The notes beneath the pieces were generated by a model. It was not told where the DNA came from, searched no databases, and saw only the letters and a list, made by a program, of their open reading frames with translations. Source: CAZPHU01 sp964419255 (lineage in GTDB: Bacteria > Fibrobacterota > Chitinivibrionia > Chitinivibrionales > CAYFVL01). From it: a stretch of DNA of 17,432 bases. Shown here piece by piece: positions 7,147-15,764 of the stretch (position 1 is its first letter; each line of letters begins with the position of its first letter). The DNA is taken from positions 1 to 17,432 of the forward strand of contig CAYQOU010000075.1 of assembly GCA_964419255.1 (NCBI GenBank), in the 5' to 3' direction. Both the position numbers and the translations under genes were made by a program.

Positions 7147-9207
7147 ATGGCTGCCAAACATGACAGAAGTCTCAAAAACCACTTGAATGCGTTGAAAAAA
7201 GGAGAACGCGTTTTTGAGAACGCTTTTCAGAGTGTGGCTCGCATGATATTGGAAGACACTATCGAAAAGGTCGTTGTCAACGGAAAGACGACATTTGATT
7301 TTGGTATCTTCCGATCGGGAGCCAAGCACGTGATCGGCATGTATGATGAAATCAACAGTTTTGTTTCCTACGTCAAGGATGCAGCCGAAGGAGGGTCCTC
7401 TTCCGAAATGGCCTATGTGCTGGTGGGAGAGCCGGGAAACGGAAAAACCTTTTTTGTAGAATATCTGTGCTCCAAATACCGGGATTTTCTTACACAGCCA
7501 CAAAACCGCAAATACACCTTCAGGTTTGTTAATCTGGACAAACTGGGAAACTACGGGAAGATCTCGACTATTGAAAGTCAGACCTATGAAGATCCCGCGG
7601 TGCTGGCGATGAATCTCGGTGAGACCGCCACTCAAAGCAGAGAATTGCTGGTCAAACAGTTTGGTTTCACCGATAAAATGCTTGACACCATCTATCACAA
7701 CTATCGTCCGATGGGAGCATGCAGCGAGTATATCTGGAATGAAATCAGAGAATATACAGATGGGAATCTGGATGAGATGCTCTCATTTATAGAAATTTTT
7801 CCGATTCCGCTTAGCGAAAGCCTTGGAACGGTCACCGGCAAATATCCGGCCAAAGACAAAATGACCTCTTCTGCAGTCGATCTGCTGGGGGAAGAATCAA
7901 TACAACGTCTGTTGCATATCACCGACACAAACAATCCCTATCGTTTCGACCTGAGGCGGGGAGCTTTGGCGCGCGTTGCAGGCGGCGGCATACATTTCAG
8001 CGACGAAATTTATAAAAACAAAAAAGATCTGGTACAAGTATATCTTGGTGTGATTCAGAACCGGACGATCGAAATTGACGGCTACAAATGGCCGATAGAT
8101 ACCTTGATTGTCGCGACCAGTAACAATTCCGAGTTCAACAGATTTCTTTCCGAAAAAGAGGAGGCCCCGATTGTTGACCGGTGTAGAATCTGCTACGTCT
8201 CGCATAACACAAATTATCGCCTGCAGAAAGAGCTGACACAGTATTCGCTTGGAAGCGAATCGCGCACGACCCTCAACCGGGAACGTCTGCATCAGGACCC
8301 CAATCTCAACTATGCAGCATCCGTTGCGGTCACTCTGTCTCGTCTGGCGCGTTCCGAGAAACTGACACCGGTCGAGACGATGAAACTTGCCGCGGGGGAG
8401 GTGGCGGGGGAAAAGAGTATCAAGACACTTGCAGAGGTGATCGATACCCTTAACCAGGATCCGGTAATAGTCAACCGTTTCGGTCAGAAAGGACTCGGGC
8501 AACGAAACCTCGGTCGCGCCATACAGCTTCTGATCGAGAGTTCCGAGACCAATGAGGGCCGATGTATGTTTGCCTACGATATCTTCAAGGCGCTGGAAAG
8601 AGTCGTGCTCGATTATGTCAGCGATCCAAACGACAGAAAGAAATATATCGAAGACATAAAGATCGCCAAAGGGCTGTATCGCGAACGGATCATGACCGAG
8701 ATGTTCAATGCTTACATGGATGAGCCGCATGCTATCCGAAAGGATGTACTCAACTATGTCAATATGATTATCGGTATAGATGCCGAGAATCTGGGGCCTG
8801 ATAAGATGTGGAAATATAAAGACCCGCAAACGGGAGAGCTCAAAGCGTTGCGTATCGATGAGCGTTTCATCAACAGCGTTGAAGAGCGTCTGGGACTCAA
8901 GACCCGTGAGCAGCGGGAAACGTTCAGAACGTCGATTCGCAAAATTTACGGGCAGAAAATATCTCTGGATCCGGGTTATGATTTCATGGATAACCTTGAG
9001 CTTGTAAAGGCTGTCACCGATGTTCGGCTCAAGTCCGATATCGCGGGAGCCGGTAGTCTGGTTGGAGCGCTGGCAAACCGGACCAATGAGGAAAACCAGA
9101 AACTTTACGACCGCATGATCGATACGATGCTCAATCGACTCAACTACTGTAAAACATGTGCACAGAAAACAATAGAATACTTCTGCACACAAGATGATGA
9201 GAGCTGA
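7147..9207 (+). CDS. prkA: PrkA family AAA+ protein / serine protein kinase (first copy)
   Basis: The predicted protein has 686 residues; E. coli YeaG has about 640. Residues 20-90 match the PrkA N-terminal segment preceding the ATPase. Walker A is GEPGNGKT (94-101), Walker B IHFSDE (282-287) with a true D-E pair, sensor-1-like ATSNNSEF (323-330), and VDRC (343-346) at the expected arginine position. The C-terminal PrkA domain follows, with DPQTGEL near 562 and a tail RLNYCKTCAQKTIEYF matching the usual family ending. PrkA proteins were described as serine kinases and more recently as AAA+ proteins with proposed protease activity; they act in Bacillus sporulation and in enterobacterial starvation responses. 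The gene leads a four-gene operon, and its stop overlaps the next ATG (TGATG). A long leader with inverted repeats precedes it. The family call is firm; the biochemical activity is not. Confidence 0.93.
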   Translation: MAAKHDRSLKNHLNALKKGERVFENAFQSVARMILEDTIEKVVVNGKTTFDFGIFRSGAKHVIGMYDEINSFVSYVKDAAEGGSSSEMAYVLVGEPGNGKTFFVEYLCSKYRDFLTQPQNRKYTFRFVNLDKLGNYGKISTIESQTYEDPAVLAMNLGETATQSRELLVKQFGFTDKMLDTIYHNYRPMGACSEYIWNEIREYTDGNLDEMLSFIEIFPIPLSESLGTVTGKYPAKDKMTSSAVDLLGEESIQRLLHITDTNNPYRFDLRRGALARVAGGGIHFSDEIYKNKKDLVQVYLGVIQNRTIEIDGYKWPIDTLIVATSNNSEFNRFLSEKEEAPIVDRCRICYVSHNTNYRLQKELTQYSLGSESRTTLNRERLHQDPNLNYAASVAVTLSRLARSEKLTPVETMKLAAGEVAGEKSIKTLAEVIDTLNQDPVIVNRFGQKGLGQRNLGRAIQLLIESSETNEGRCMFAYDIFKALERVVLDYVSDPNDRKKYIEDIKIAKGLYRERIMTEMFNAYMDEPHAIRKDVLNYVNMIIGIDAENLGPDKMWKYKDPQTGELKALRIDERFINSVEERLGLKTREQRETFRTSIRKIYGQKISLDPGYDFMDNLELVKAVTDVRLKSDIAGAGSLVGALANRTNEENQKLYDRMIDTMLNRLNYCKTCAQKTIEYFCTQDDES

Positions 9208-10607
9208 TGATTATGGATGAAAAGCATACCCGTCTTGAAAAGCAGTTTGAAGAGCTGAAACGAAAGGGGCTTTCAGCCGATCAGGAGAAGCGTATTCGGC
9301 AGGAGCTTGATGGCCCTGTCGAGCATCAGGAACCTGATCAGGAGATTCCGGCGGGAGACACGTTTCTTATCGAGCCATCGATTTACAACTACGCCGATAT
9401 GGTTTCGCTCCAGTTCAGTAAGGCTTCCCAATCACCTCATTTGGGTTTAAGTACGCTGGATGAGCTGCTGGAGCGTGACCGACAGCGCGAAAAAGACGGC
9501 TTTCCGCGCAAGATACGTATCGGGCGCCTGATAAGGCCGGGCAGGGAAGAGAAAAATGCTATCGTGATTGTACCCACCACGGTGGAGGAAAAGTTTATTC
9601 ACGATGCTATCCGGGACCCTTCCCAGGAGGGGCAGGCAGGGGGTTCGGGCGATGGTGCGGAAGGGGAAGTCATAGGAGAGCAACCGGTGCGACCGCAGCA
9701 GGGTGAAGGAACCGGAGCGGGGGAAGGGGGAGATTCCTCCCATGAGATGGAGTCAAGCGCCTATGATCTGGGGAAAATTCTTACCGAAAAGTTTGAACTG
9801 CCCAATCTTCAGGACCGCGGAAACAAGCGCTCTCTGACAAAGTATACCTACGATATAACCGATAAAAATCGCGGATTCGGTCAGGTTCTGGACAAAAAAG
9901 CAACTCTGCGCAAGGTGCTCGAGACAAACTTCAACCTGGGGAAAATACCGGATGTAAACAATATCGATACAACCGACATGATAATCAGTCCGCGTGACAA
10001 GATATATCGCATATTGTCGCGTGAAAAGGATTACGAATCTCAGGCAGTAGTTTTTTTCGTGCGAGATTACAGCGGTTCCATGGCGGGCAAGTGCACAGAG
10101 CTTGTGGTGTCACAACACGTGATGATATACAGCTGGCTTCTGTATCAGTATGCCAAACGTATTCAGACACGCTTTATCCTTCATGACACCGATGCCAGGG
10201 AAGTTTCTGATTTCTATACATACTACAATTCCAAGGTAGCCGGTGGTACCCAGGTGTCTTCGGCCTATCATCTGGTAAATGAGATTGTGGAAAAGGAAAA
10301 CCTTGCGCAGGATTACAACATTTACGTTTTTCACGGTACGGATGGCGATGACTGGGACAGCAGGGGGGATAAGTCTATTCCTGAACTGCGCAGGATCATG
10401 CAGTATGCAAATCGAATTGGCGTTTCTATCGTAGAGCACTCCTATGGCGGGGGGCAGAAAACGGAAGTACAGCGTTATCTTGAAAAATCGGGAATGCTGG
10501 TGAAGCATGCGGACCTGTTGCGCATGGATGTGATGGATGAGAATGCGGATGAAAAGAGACTCATCGAAGGAATACGCAAGCTGATTTCGGAAGAGATAAT
10601 AGCCTAG
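9207..10607 (+). CDS. yeaH: DUF444 protein (YeaH/YhbH family) with a VWA domain
   Basis: The predicted protein has 466 residues. A charged N-terminal part is followed by a glycine-rich linker (about 141-175), also typical of E. coli YeaH. The conserved ELPNLQDRGNKRSLTKYTY segment (197-215) comes next, then a VWA-like domain from about 275. The MIDAS motif is intact: D287-Y-S289-G-S291, Thr in GGTQ (346-349) and Asp in HGTDGDDW (376-383). The family includes Bacillus YhbH, needed for sporulation, and E. coli YeaH, partner of YeaG/PrkA under nitrogen starvation. By analogy with MoxR-VWA and RavA-ViaA pairs it may be the metal-dependent adaptor of the AAA+ PrkA proteins (inference). The ATG at 9207 shares one base with the prkA stop, pointing to translational coupling; a second in-frame ATG at 9213 is an equally possible start. 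Confidence 0.94.
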   Translation: MIMDEKHTRLEKQFEELKRKGLSADQEKRIRQELDGPVEHQEPDQEIPAGDTFLIEPSIYNYADMVSLQFSKASQSPHLGLSTLDELLERDRQREKDGFPRKIRIGRLIRPGREEKNAIVIVPTTVEEKFIHDAIRDPSQEGQAGGSGDGAEGEVIGEQPVRPQQGEGTGAGEGGDSSHEMESSAYDLGKILTEKFELPNLQDRGNKRSLTKYTYDITDKNRGFGQVLDKKATLRKVLETNFNLGKIPDVNNIDTTDMIISPRDKIYRILSREKDYESQAVVFFVRDYSGSMAGKCTELVVSQHVMIYSWLLYQYAKRIQTRFILHDTDAREVSDFYTYYNSKVAGGTQVSSAYHLVNEIVEKENLAQDYNIYVFHGTDGDDWDSRGDKSIPELRRIMQYANRIGVSIVEHSYGGGQKTEVQRYLEKSGMLVKHADLLRMDVMDENADEKRLIEGIRKLISEEIIA

Positions 10608-10640
10608 ATTAATAATCAGGGCACGAATGGCGGGAACCAC

Positions 10641-12284
10641 ATGGAATTAATTGACCAGAAGACAAAAGCAATCATGGAAGGGTGTAAGCGGCGGGCATAC
10701 GATGCCGGTTTACGTTTTGGCGACGAGACACTGGAATATATCGTCAGTAACCGGGATCTGATCGAACTTTCCCCCAAACTGATGATTCCCACGATGTATG
10801 ATTACTGGGTGCATGATGTTGAGGTGCTTAAGGAGAAGGGCAGGTATGAGCTTTACCCGAGCAATCCTTATGAAACGGTAATCAACACCAGACCGGCCAT
10901 TTCATTTTACAATGATAATAATCCGGACTGGATGAACGTGATGATTTTCTATCATGTGCTTGCGCACATAGACTTTTTCAACAACAACAACTATTTCAGC
11001 AACACATGGGACTACGATTTCACCGGACATGCGCTGTCGGATAAACGTCTGATTGCAAAGCTGCGCTCGGAAAAGGGACGCTGGGTCGATTACATCATCG
11101 AGTTTGCCCGCGGGATAGATAATATGGTAGGCTATTTCAATGAACTATCGCACGGCAGCGGACAGCAAGCAAATAAAATAACCATGCTTGACTACTATTT
11201 TGATGTTTTCCTTCAAACCGTAAAGATAGTTTCGACCGGCGAGTATGTAAAAGAACTGAAGAGATATAATGAATACCAGAAAACATACCGGAATGCCGGC
11301 GAAAAGATGTTTTTCGCTGAAGTGTTTTCAAAAAACCCTGAATTTGAATCCCTTTACAAGAAACATGTTGACTCACACACCGACGCTTCACACCGCGATC
11401 TGCTTCAATACATCCTGGATAATTCCGATTTTTTAAGCAAAGATGAAAACAGATGGATGAAATCGGTAATCGAGGTGGTGCGTAAAACATCCCTCTATTT
11501 CCAGCCGCAGATTAGAACGAAGATAATGAATGAGGGATGGGCAAGCTACTGGCACGAGAAGTTGTTTCTGGCCGATGACCGGATAACGGGGCATGAGGTA
11601 GATTTCGCCCGCACTCATGCAGGGGTCGCATCTCTTCCACGCGTCGGGCTCAACCCGTATGCTCTGGGGCTGCGGATGTTTTATTACATCGAGGATCTGG
11701 GAAATACAGGGCGGCACTCGCTTGATTACCGGTTGTTGTCCGATAGCCGGCGTCGGGAAAACTACGATACAAAACAAAACTGTGGGCGGGAGCTGATCTT
11801 CGAGGTGCGTCGACAGCTTTCCGACAGTCTCTTTATTGACACTTTCCTCGACCAGGACTTTGTCAACAGATTCAACCTTTTCGTCGCCGGAAAAAGGCTT
11901 AACCGGGACCGCATGGTGTGGGAATACTACGTAAAGAGCCGTAAGGCACAAGATTACCGGGCTATGGTAAAAGAAAGCCTCTACCACCCGCCTTATATAA
12001 CCGTCGATCCGAAAAGAAACAATAATGGCAAGTTGTATTTGGTGCATCATTTTGAGGAAAAACCACTGGTGCATGAATATCTTGCCAATACCATGCTTGG
12101 TATCGAATACCTGTGGGGAGGACCGGTACAGCTGGAGACAAGTGAAGTGGTATCGGTGAATAAAGGAAAAAGTGTCATCGGTCCTGCCCCGGCGGCTGAG
12201 CGCCCGGAAGACAAACCGGAAATCAGCTGGAGACGGGTCCTCTACACCATGCGGGATAAGAAGCTGTCAAAGCAGTCAATCTGA
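10641..12284 (+). CDS. spoVR: SpoVR family protein
   Basis: The predicted protein has 547 residues; E. coli YcgB has about 510. Typical SpoVR segments are visible: NPYETVINTRPAISFY (75-90), FYHVLAHIDFFNNNNYF (103-119) with the conserved His-x4-Asp-Phe-Phe-x-Asn pattern, NEGWASYWHEKLF (297-309), and HAGVASLPRVGLNPYALGLR (326-345). SpoVR was named for a Bacillus mutant with defective spore cortex; the molecular activity is unknown. The conserved His, Glu and Asn residues suggest metal or ligand binding, which is inference. The gene lies 33 bases after the DUF444 gene, with a modest GCGGGA ribosome-binding site before ATG 10641. Because no sporulation genes are seen and the host appears to be a non-spore-former, its role is more likely in stress or stationary phase. 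Confidence 0.94.
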   Translation: MELIDQKTKAIMEGCKRRAYDAGLRFGDETLEYIVSNRDLIELSPKLMIPTMYDYWVHDVEVLKEKGRYELYPSNPYETVINTRPAISFYNDNNPDWMNVMIFYHVLAHIDFFNNNNYFSNTWDYDFTGHALSDKRLIAKLRSEKGRWVDYIIEFARGIDNMVGYFNELSHGSGQQANKITMLDYYFDVFLQTVKIVSTGEYVKELKRYNEYQKTYRNAGEKMFFAEVFSKNPEFESLYKKHVDSHTDASHRDLLQYILDNSDFLSKDENRWMKSVIEVVRKTSLYFQPQIRTKIMNEGWASYWHEKLFLADDRITGHEVDFARTHAGVASLPRVGLNPYALGLRMFYYIEDLGNTGRHSLDYRLLSDSRRRENYDTKQNCGRELIFEVRRQLSDSLFIDTFLDQDFVNRFNLFVAGKRLNRDRMVWEYYVKSRKAQDYRAMVKESLYHPPYITVDPKRNNNGKLYLVHHFEEKPLVHEYLANTMLGIEYLWGGPVQLETSEVVSVNKGKSVIGPAPAAERPEDKPEISWRRVLYTMRDKKLSKQSI

Positions 12285-12310
12285 ATCTCTCAACTGTGAA
12301 GAAGAATAGT

Positions 12311-14593
12311 ATGAAAAATGTACACAACGCATTGACCAATCTGAACAGACGAATGACTGATCGAAGTCGTAAACCTCCGGTGCCGTTCGAGGATTTTTTA
12401 AAGGAACTGGCTGACAGGCCGGAGCGGGTACTACGCAATGTATTCCAGATTTTCAACGACATGCTTCATTACTATATGGGAGAGGGTATCGATGAGTATC
12501 CCAATGATCCTGAAAGCATTCACTATGTAGATTATGACTGTACAAAGCTTTTTGAAACCGGCAGTGATCGCCCCTTTTTTGCGGATCGACTGTTTGCAAA
12601 CCGGCTGGTACATATTGCTGAGACTATCAAGCGGGGATCTCAGCAGAATAAGATCTACATCTTCAACGGCCCTCCCGGAGGTGGTAAAAGTACCTTTCTG
12701 AATATCCTTCTCAAGAAATTTGAATCGTATGCAAACACCGATGATGGGATGCGGCCTGAGATCATCTGGCGTATCAACCCCGAGCTTTTTGGTTTGCAGA
12801 ATCAGCAAAAGAGCGCATCGCTTCTCGAGCAGCTATCCGCGTTGCTTGAGAGTACGCGTGACAGTGATGCCGAGGTTACCGAATCGATGGTGGCGGGCGG
12901 GGCCGATGAGACAATCGAAATCCCCTGCCCAAGTCATGATCATCCGATCCTGATCATTCCAAAAAGCTATCGGGAGGCGTTCTTCGATGATTTGTTTGGG
13001 GATTCGCCTTTTCGGGAGAAACTGAAGTCGGAAAAAGAGTACCACTGGGTTCTAAAAGACAAGCCGTGTACATTCTGCAGCAGCCTCTATCGAGCTTTGC
13101 TCAATCTCTTGAAAGATCCTCAGAAGGTTCATGAGATGATATACGCACGTCCGTATCGGTTCAATCGGCGCCAGGGGGAAGGGATAACCGTTTTTAACCC
13201 CGGTGATGCCGCGCCCAAACAAACGGTGATGCGCAATCCTGCCATTCAGGGGCGCCTGAATGCGCTTTTGAAAGACCCTTCCGAGGTACAGTATCTCTAC
13301 TCGCGTTATGCAAAAACAAACAATGGCGTGTATGCGCTCATGGATGTCAAGGCGCATAATATTGACAGGATCATACAGCTGCACAACATTATCAGTGAAG
13401 GTGTCCATAAGGTCGAAGATGTGGAGGAAAATGTAAATTCACTTCTTCTGGCAGTGATGAATCCTGAAGACCAGCGCAATGTCAATGATTTCAAATCATT
13501 TTCCGATCGTATCGAATACATACGCGTCCCCTATGTGCTAGATGTAAACACTGAAGTGAAGATTTATCATAATACATTTGGCAGCAAGATCGAGTCTGCA
13601 TTTCTTCCCCGTGTGCTGAAAAACTTCGCCCGGGTAGTTCTTGCATCCCGTTTGAACACCCGCTCCGAGGCGCTTCTGGAATGGATAAAGGAGCCGGAAA
13701 AATACCGGTTGTACTGTGATGATAATCTTCAGCTGCTGAAGATGGAAATCTACTCAGGCGTTATCCCTCAGTGGCTTTCCGAGGAGGATCGCCATGAGCT
13801 TACCGCTTCACGCAGACGCAGGATAATAGCCGAATCGAACAGCGAGGGAGCCGGGGGGATCAGTGGACGCGATAGTATACAAATTTTCAGCTCCTTTGTA
13901 AGTGCATACGGCAAGCACGACAAGCTGATAAATATGTCCATGCTCTGTGACTATTTTACCAGAAAAGAAAAAGAACTGGCGAAGATGATTCCGCGAGGGT
14001 TCATAGATTCACTGGTGCGCATGTACAACTACACGGTACTACAGGAAGTCAAGGAATCTCTTTACTATTACAACGAGAAGCAGATTTCCCGGGATATACA
14101 AAACTATCTGTTTGCCATAAATTTCGAGCCTCCGACCGAAGCTTTCTGCACATATACAAACGAGAAGTTGAAGATCACGCAGGATCTTTTCGAAACGATC
14201 GAACGGCGACTGCTTGGAAATGACGCCGGGGCCGAGAAGAGAGCCGCATTCAGGGAGCAGACTCAGCGAGAATACACATCCAACACATTGACGCAGGAGA
14301 TGATGGTTGGTGATAAACAGATCACCCAGACCAGCATCTATCAGGATCTCCGGGGTCGCTATATCAATAATATCAAGGAAAAGGTACTCGACCCTTTTCT
14401 GGGCAATGAAAACTTCCGGCGGGCAGTCAAGGATTACGGCACCAAGGAATTCAAAGCCTACGATAAACGTATCCGTGAGGATGTGCGGTATCTGTTGAAG
14501 AATCTGCAGCGCAAATTCGATTACACCGAACAGGGCGCAAAGGAAGTGTGTATGTATGTCATCGATAATGATCTGGCGCGGACATTCAGCTAG
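12311..14593 (+). CDS. Second, divergent PrkA-like AAA+ protein
   Basis: The predicted protein has 760 residues from ATG 12311; the frame also has a GTG at 12296 (765 residues), but that start lacks a ribosome-binding site whereas AAGAAG precedes the ATG. Numbering from the GTG: Walker A GPPGGGKS (125-132), CPSHDHPILIIP (211-222), CTFC (258-261), a GITVFNPGD block (296-304), and SDRIEYIRVPYVLDVNTEVKIY (403-424), a PrkA hallmark better kept here than in the first copy. The Walker B region reads VYALMDVKAHN (345-355), with Asp where PrkA proteins normally have Glu. The C-terminal part ends in RKFDYTEQGAKEVCMYV, the family tail. It is about 100 residues longer than usual. The gene follows spoVR by 26 bases and ends the operon. 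It may pair with the first PrkA in a mixed complex; ATPase or kinase activity is uncertain. Confidence 0.88.
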   Translation: MKNVHNALTNLNRRMTDRSRKPPVPFEDFLKELADRPERVLRNVFQIFNDMLHYYMGEGIDEYPNDPESIHYVDYDCTKLFETGSDRPFFADRLFANRLVHIAETIKRGSQQNKIYIFNGPPGGGKSTFLNILLKKFESYANTDDGMRPEIIWRINPELFGLQNQQKSASLLEQLSALLESTRDSDAEVTESMVAGGADETIEIPCPSHDHPILIIPKSYREAFFDDLFGDSPFREKLKSEKEYHWVLKDKPCTFCSSLYRALLNLLKDPQKVHEMIYARPYRFNRRQGEGITVFNPGDAAPKQTVMRNPAIQGRLNALLKDPSEVQYLYSRYAKTNNGVYALMDVKAHNIDRIIQLHNIISEGVHKVEDVEENVNSLLLAVMNPEDQRNVNDFKSFSDRIEYIRVPYVLDVNTEVKIYHNTFGSKIESAFLPRVLKNFARVVLASRLNTRSEALLEWIKEPEKYRLYCDDNLQLLKMEIYSGVIPQWLSEEDRHELTASRRRRIIAESNSEGAGGISGRDSIQIFSSFVSAYGKHDKLINMSMLCDYFTRKEKELAKMIPRGFIDSLVRMYNYTVLQEVKESLYYYNEKQISRDIQNYLFAINFEPPTEAFCTYTNEKLKITQDLFETIERRLLGNDAGAEKRAAFREQTQREYTSNTLTQEMMVGDKQITQTSIYQDLRGRYINNIKEKVLDPFLGNENFRRAVKDYGTKEFKAYDKRIREDVRYLLKNLQRKFDYTEQGAKEVCMYVIDNDLARTFS

Positions 14594-14640
14594 ATAAACA
14601 CACCCCTTCCGGCAAGCCGCAAGCGCACCGGTTTGATGCC

Positions 14641-14661
14641 TCTTCCTTAATAATGGGAAGG
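14641..14661 (+). terminator. Weak candidate terminator after the PrkA operon
   Basis: CTTCC (14642-14646) and GGAAG (14656-14660) form a five-pair stem, plus one T-G pair, around a nine-base loop, followed by CTTTAT. The stem is short and the T tract poor, so this is only a candidate; position, 48 bases after the last stop of the operon, is the main support. Confidence 0.25.
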
Positions 14662-14785
14662 CTTTATCCGACTCGTTACGTTGTTTGCACCCCCTCTTGC
14701 TATCTGGGGCGCCCCCTGCTTACACCTGCCGTTCCTTGTCTGCTCACCGACTTTGGCGCACTTTGTTGCCATTTCCCGACTGTGG

Positions 14786-14814
14786 TTGTATATTAGAATG
14801 AGAGCGGATATAAT
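14786..14814 (+). promoter_or_regulatory. Candidate sigma-70 promoter for the TIGR02147 regulator gene
   Basis: A perfect -10 box TATAAT (14809-14814) lies exactly 17 bases after TTGTAT (14786-14791), which matches the first three bases of the TTGACA consensus. A start of transcription near 14821 would leave a leader of about 50 bases before ATG 14874. This separates the regulator/secreted-protein pair from the PrkA operon as its own transcription unit. Confidence 0.45.
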
Positions 14815-14873
14815 ATCCCTCCACATGCAGATATCTTCCGCAACAATCGGGGAAATGGAAGCGTACGAGTCAG

Positions 14874-15764
14874 ATGAGCGCCGCGGTTACAAAGACACAG
14901 ATCAAACTGGAGGAGTATTCCGATTTCAGGGAATACCTACGGGACCTTCTCGACGAGCAGCGACGGATGGGAAACCGGATAACCAATCGCTCCTTTGCCG
15001 CGGCCGCCGGCGTCAACTCCGCATCCTGGCTCACCTCCATTCTTCAGGGCAAAAAGGGGGTGGCACCCAAAACCGCCAGAGTCATCTCCGATTTTCTGGG
15101 GCATAACGAGAAAGAGCAGGCCTATTTCAATGCTCTGATCCGCTTTAATCTCGCCAAAACACTCGATCAGCGCAACACCTGGTTCAATGAGCTTAACCGC
15201 CTTCGCAAACGTGAGTTCAGGACATCATCGGCAAAAATCAGCAACGCGCAGTATGAGTTCTATTCCCGCTGGTACTACACCGCGGTGCGCTCACTGATAG
15301 GGATACACAAAATTGGTGAGGAATACGAGAAAATCGCTTCCATGGTGTCACCGTCGATCACCAGCCGTCAGGCGAAGAAGGCCATATCGGTGCTCAAGAA
15401 GCTGGGTATGATTCGATTCGACGAAAGAGGCGAGTTTTTCGAGCTGACCGACAGCGCGATCACCACCGGAAGGCATGAATTTTCCCTGTCCATCGCGAAT
15501 TTTCAGAGAGAAACGATGCGGCTTGCATCAGAGTCGCTGGACCGGTACAAGCCGGGGATACGCGACATATCCACCCTGAGTGTCGGAATCTCGGGCGAGA
15601 CGGCCGAGCGGATCAAAGAAGAGATTCGACTTCTGAGGAAAAGAATCATCGATATGGCAGACCGGGACCAGAAACCCGACAGGGTATATCACATAAACTT
15701 CCATTTTTTCCCTATGTCTTCGATTCCCGAAGATGATCAACCGCCGGGGGGCAGTGGTGAATAG
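14874..15764 (+). CDS. TIGR02147 family protein (Fibrobacter-type helix-turn-helix regulator)
   Basis: This predicted 296-residue cytoplasmic protein matches the TIGR02147 family, first described as a paralogous family in Fibrobacter succinogenes. It opens with EYSDFREYLRDLLDEQRR (14-31). A helix-turn-helix-like part follows at about 37-76 (TNRSFAAAAGVNSASWLTS and TARVISDFLG). The middle has the usual YSRWYYTAVRSL (130-141) and a second winged-helix-like stretch ITSRQAKKAISVLKKLGMI (162-180). It ends with VYHINFHFFPMS (271-282), the strongest family signature. Members probably bind DNA, but targets are unknown. The start ATG 14874 has only a distant GGAA; a good promoter lies upstream. Its stop overlaps the start of the exported-protein gene, so the two are likely co-expressed. 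It is the main basis for placing the organism in Fibrobacterota. Confidence 0.9.
   Translation: MSAAVTKTQIKLEEYSDFREYLRDLLDEQRRMGNRITNRSFAAAAGVNSASWLTSILQGKKGVAPKTARVISDFLGHNEKEQAYFNALIRFNLAKTLDQRNTWFNELNRLRKREFRTSSAKISNAQYEFYSRWYYTAVRSLIGIHKIGEEYEKIASMVSPSITSRQAKKAISVLKKLGMIRFDERGEFFELTDSAITTGRHEFSLSIANFQRETMRLASESLDRYKPGIRDISTLSVGISGETAERIKEEIRLLRKRIIDMADRDQKPDRVYHINFHFFPMSSIPEDDQPPGGSGE

Noticed and set aside
7897..9192. 431-codon minus-strand frame opposite the first prkA
   Set aside because: It lies wholly antisense to a clear PrkA gene and its translation shows no family features; long antisense frames are common opposite biased coding sequence.
10110..10640. 176-codon minus-strand frame opposite the DUF444 gene
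   Set aside because: Antisense to the conserved VWA domain with no features of its own.
11433..12074. 213-codon minus-strand frame opposite spoVR
   Set aside because: Antisense shadow of a conserved family; no ribosome-binding site or motif.
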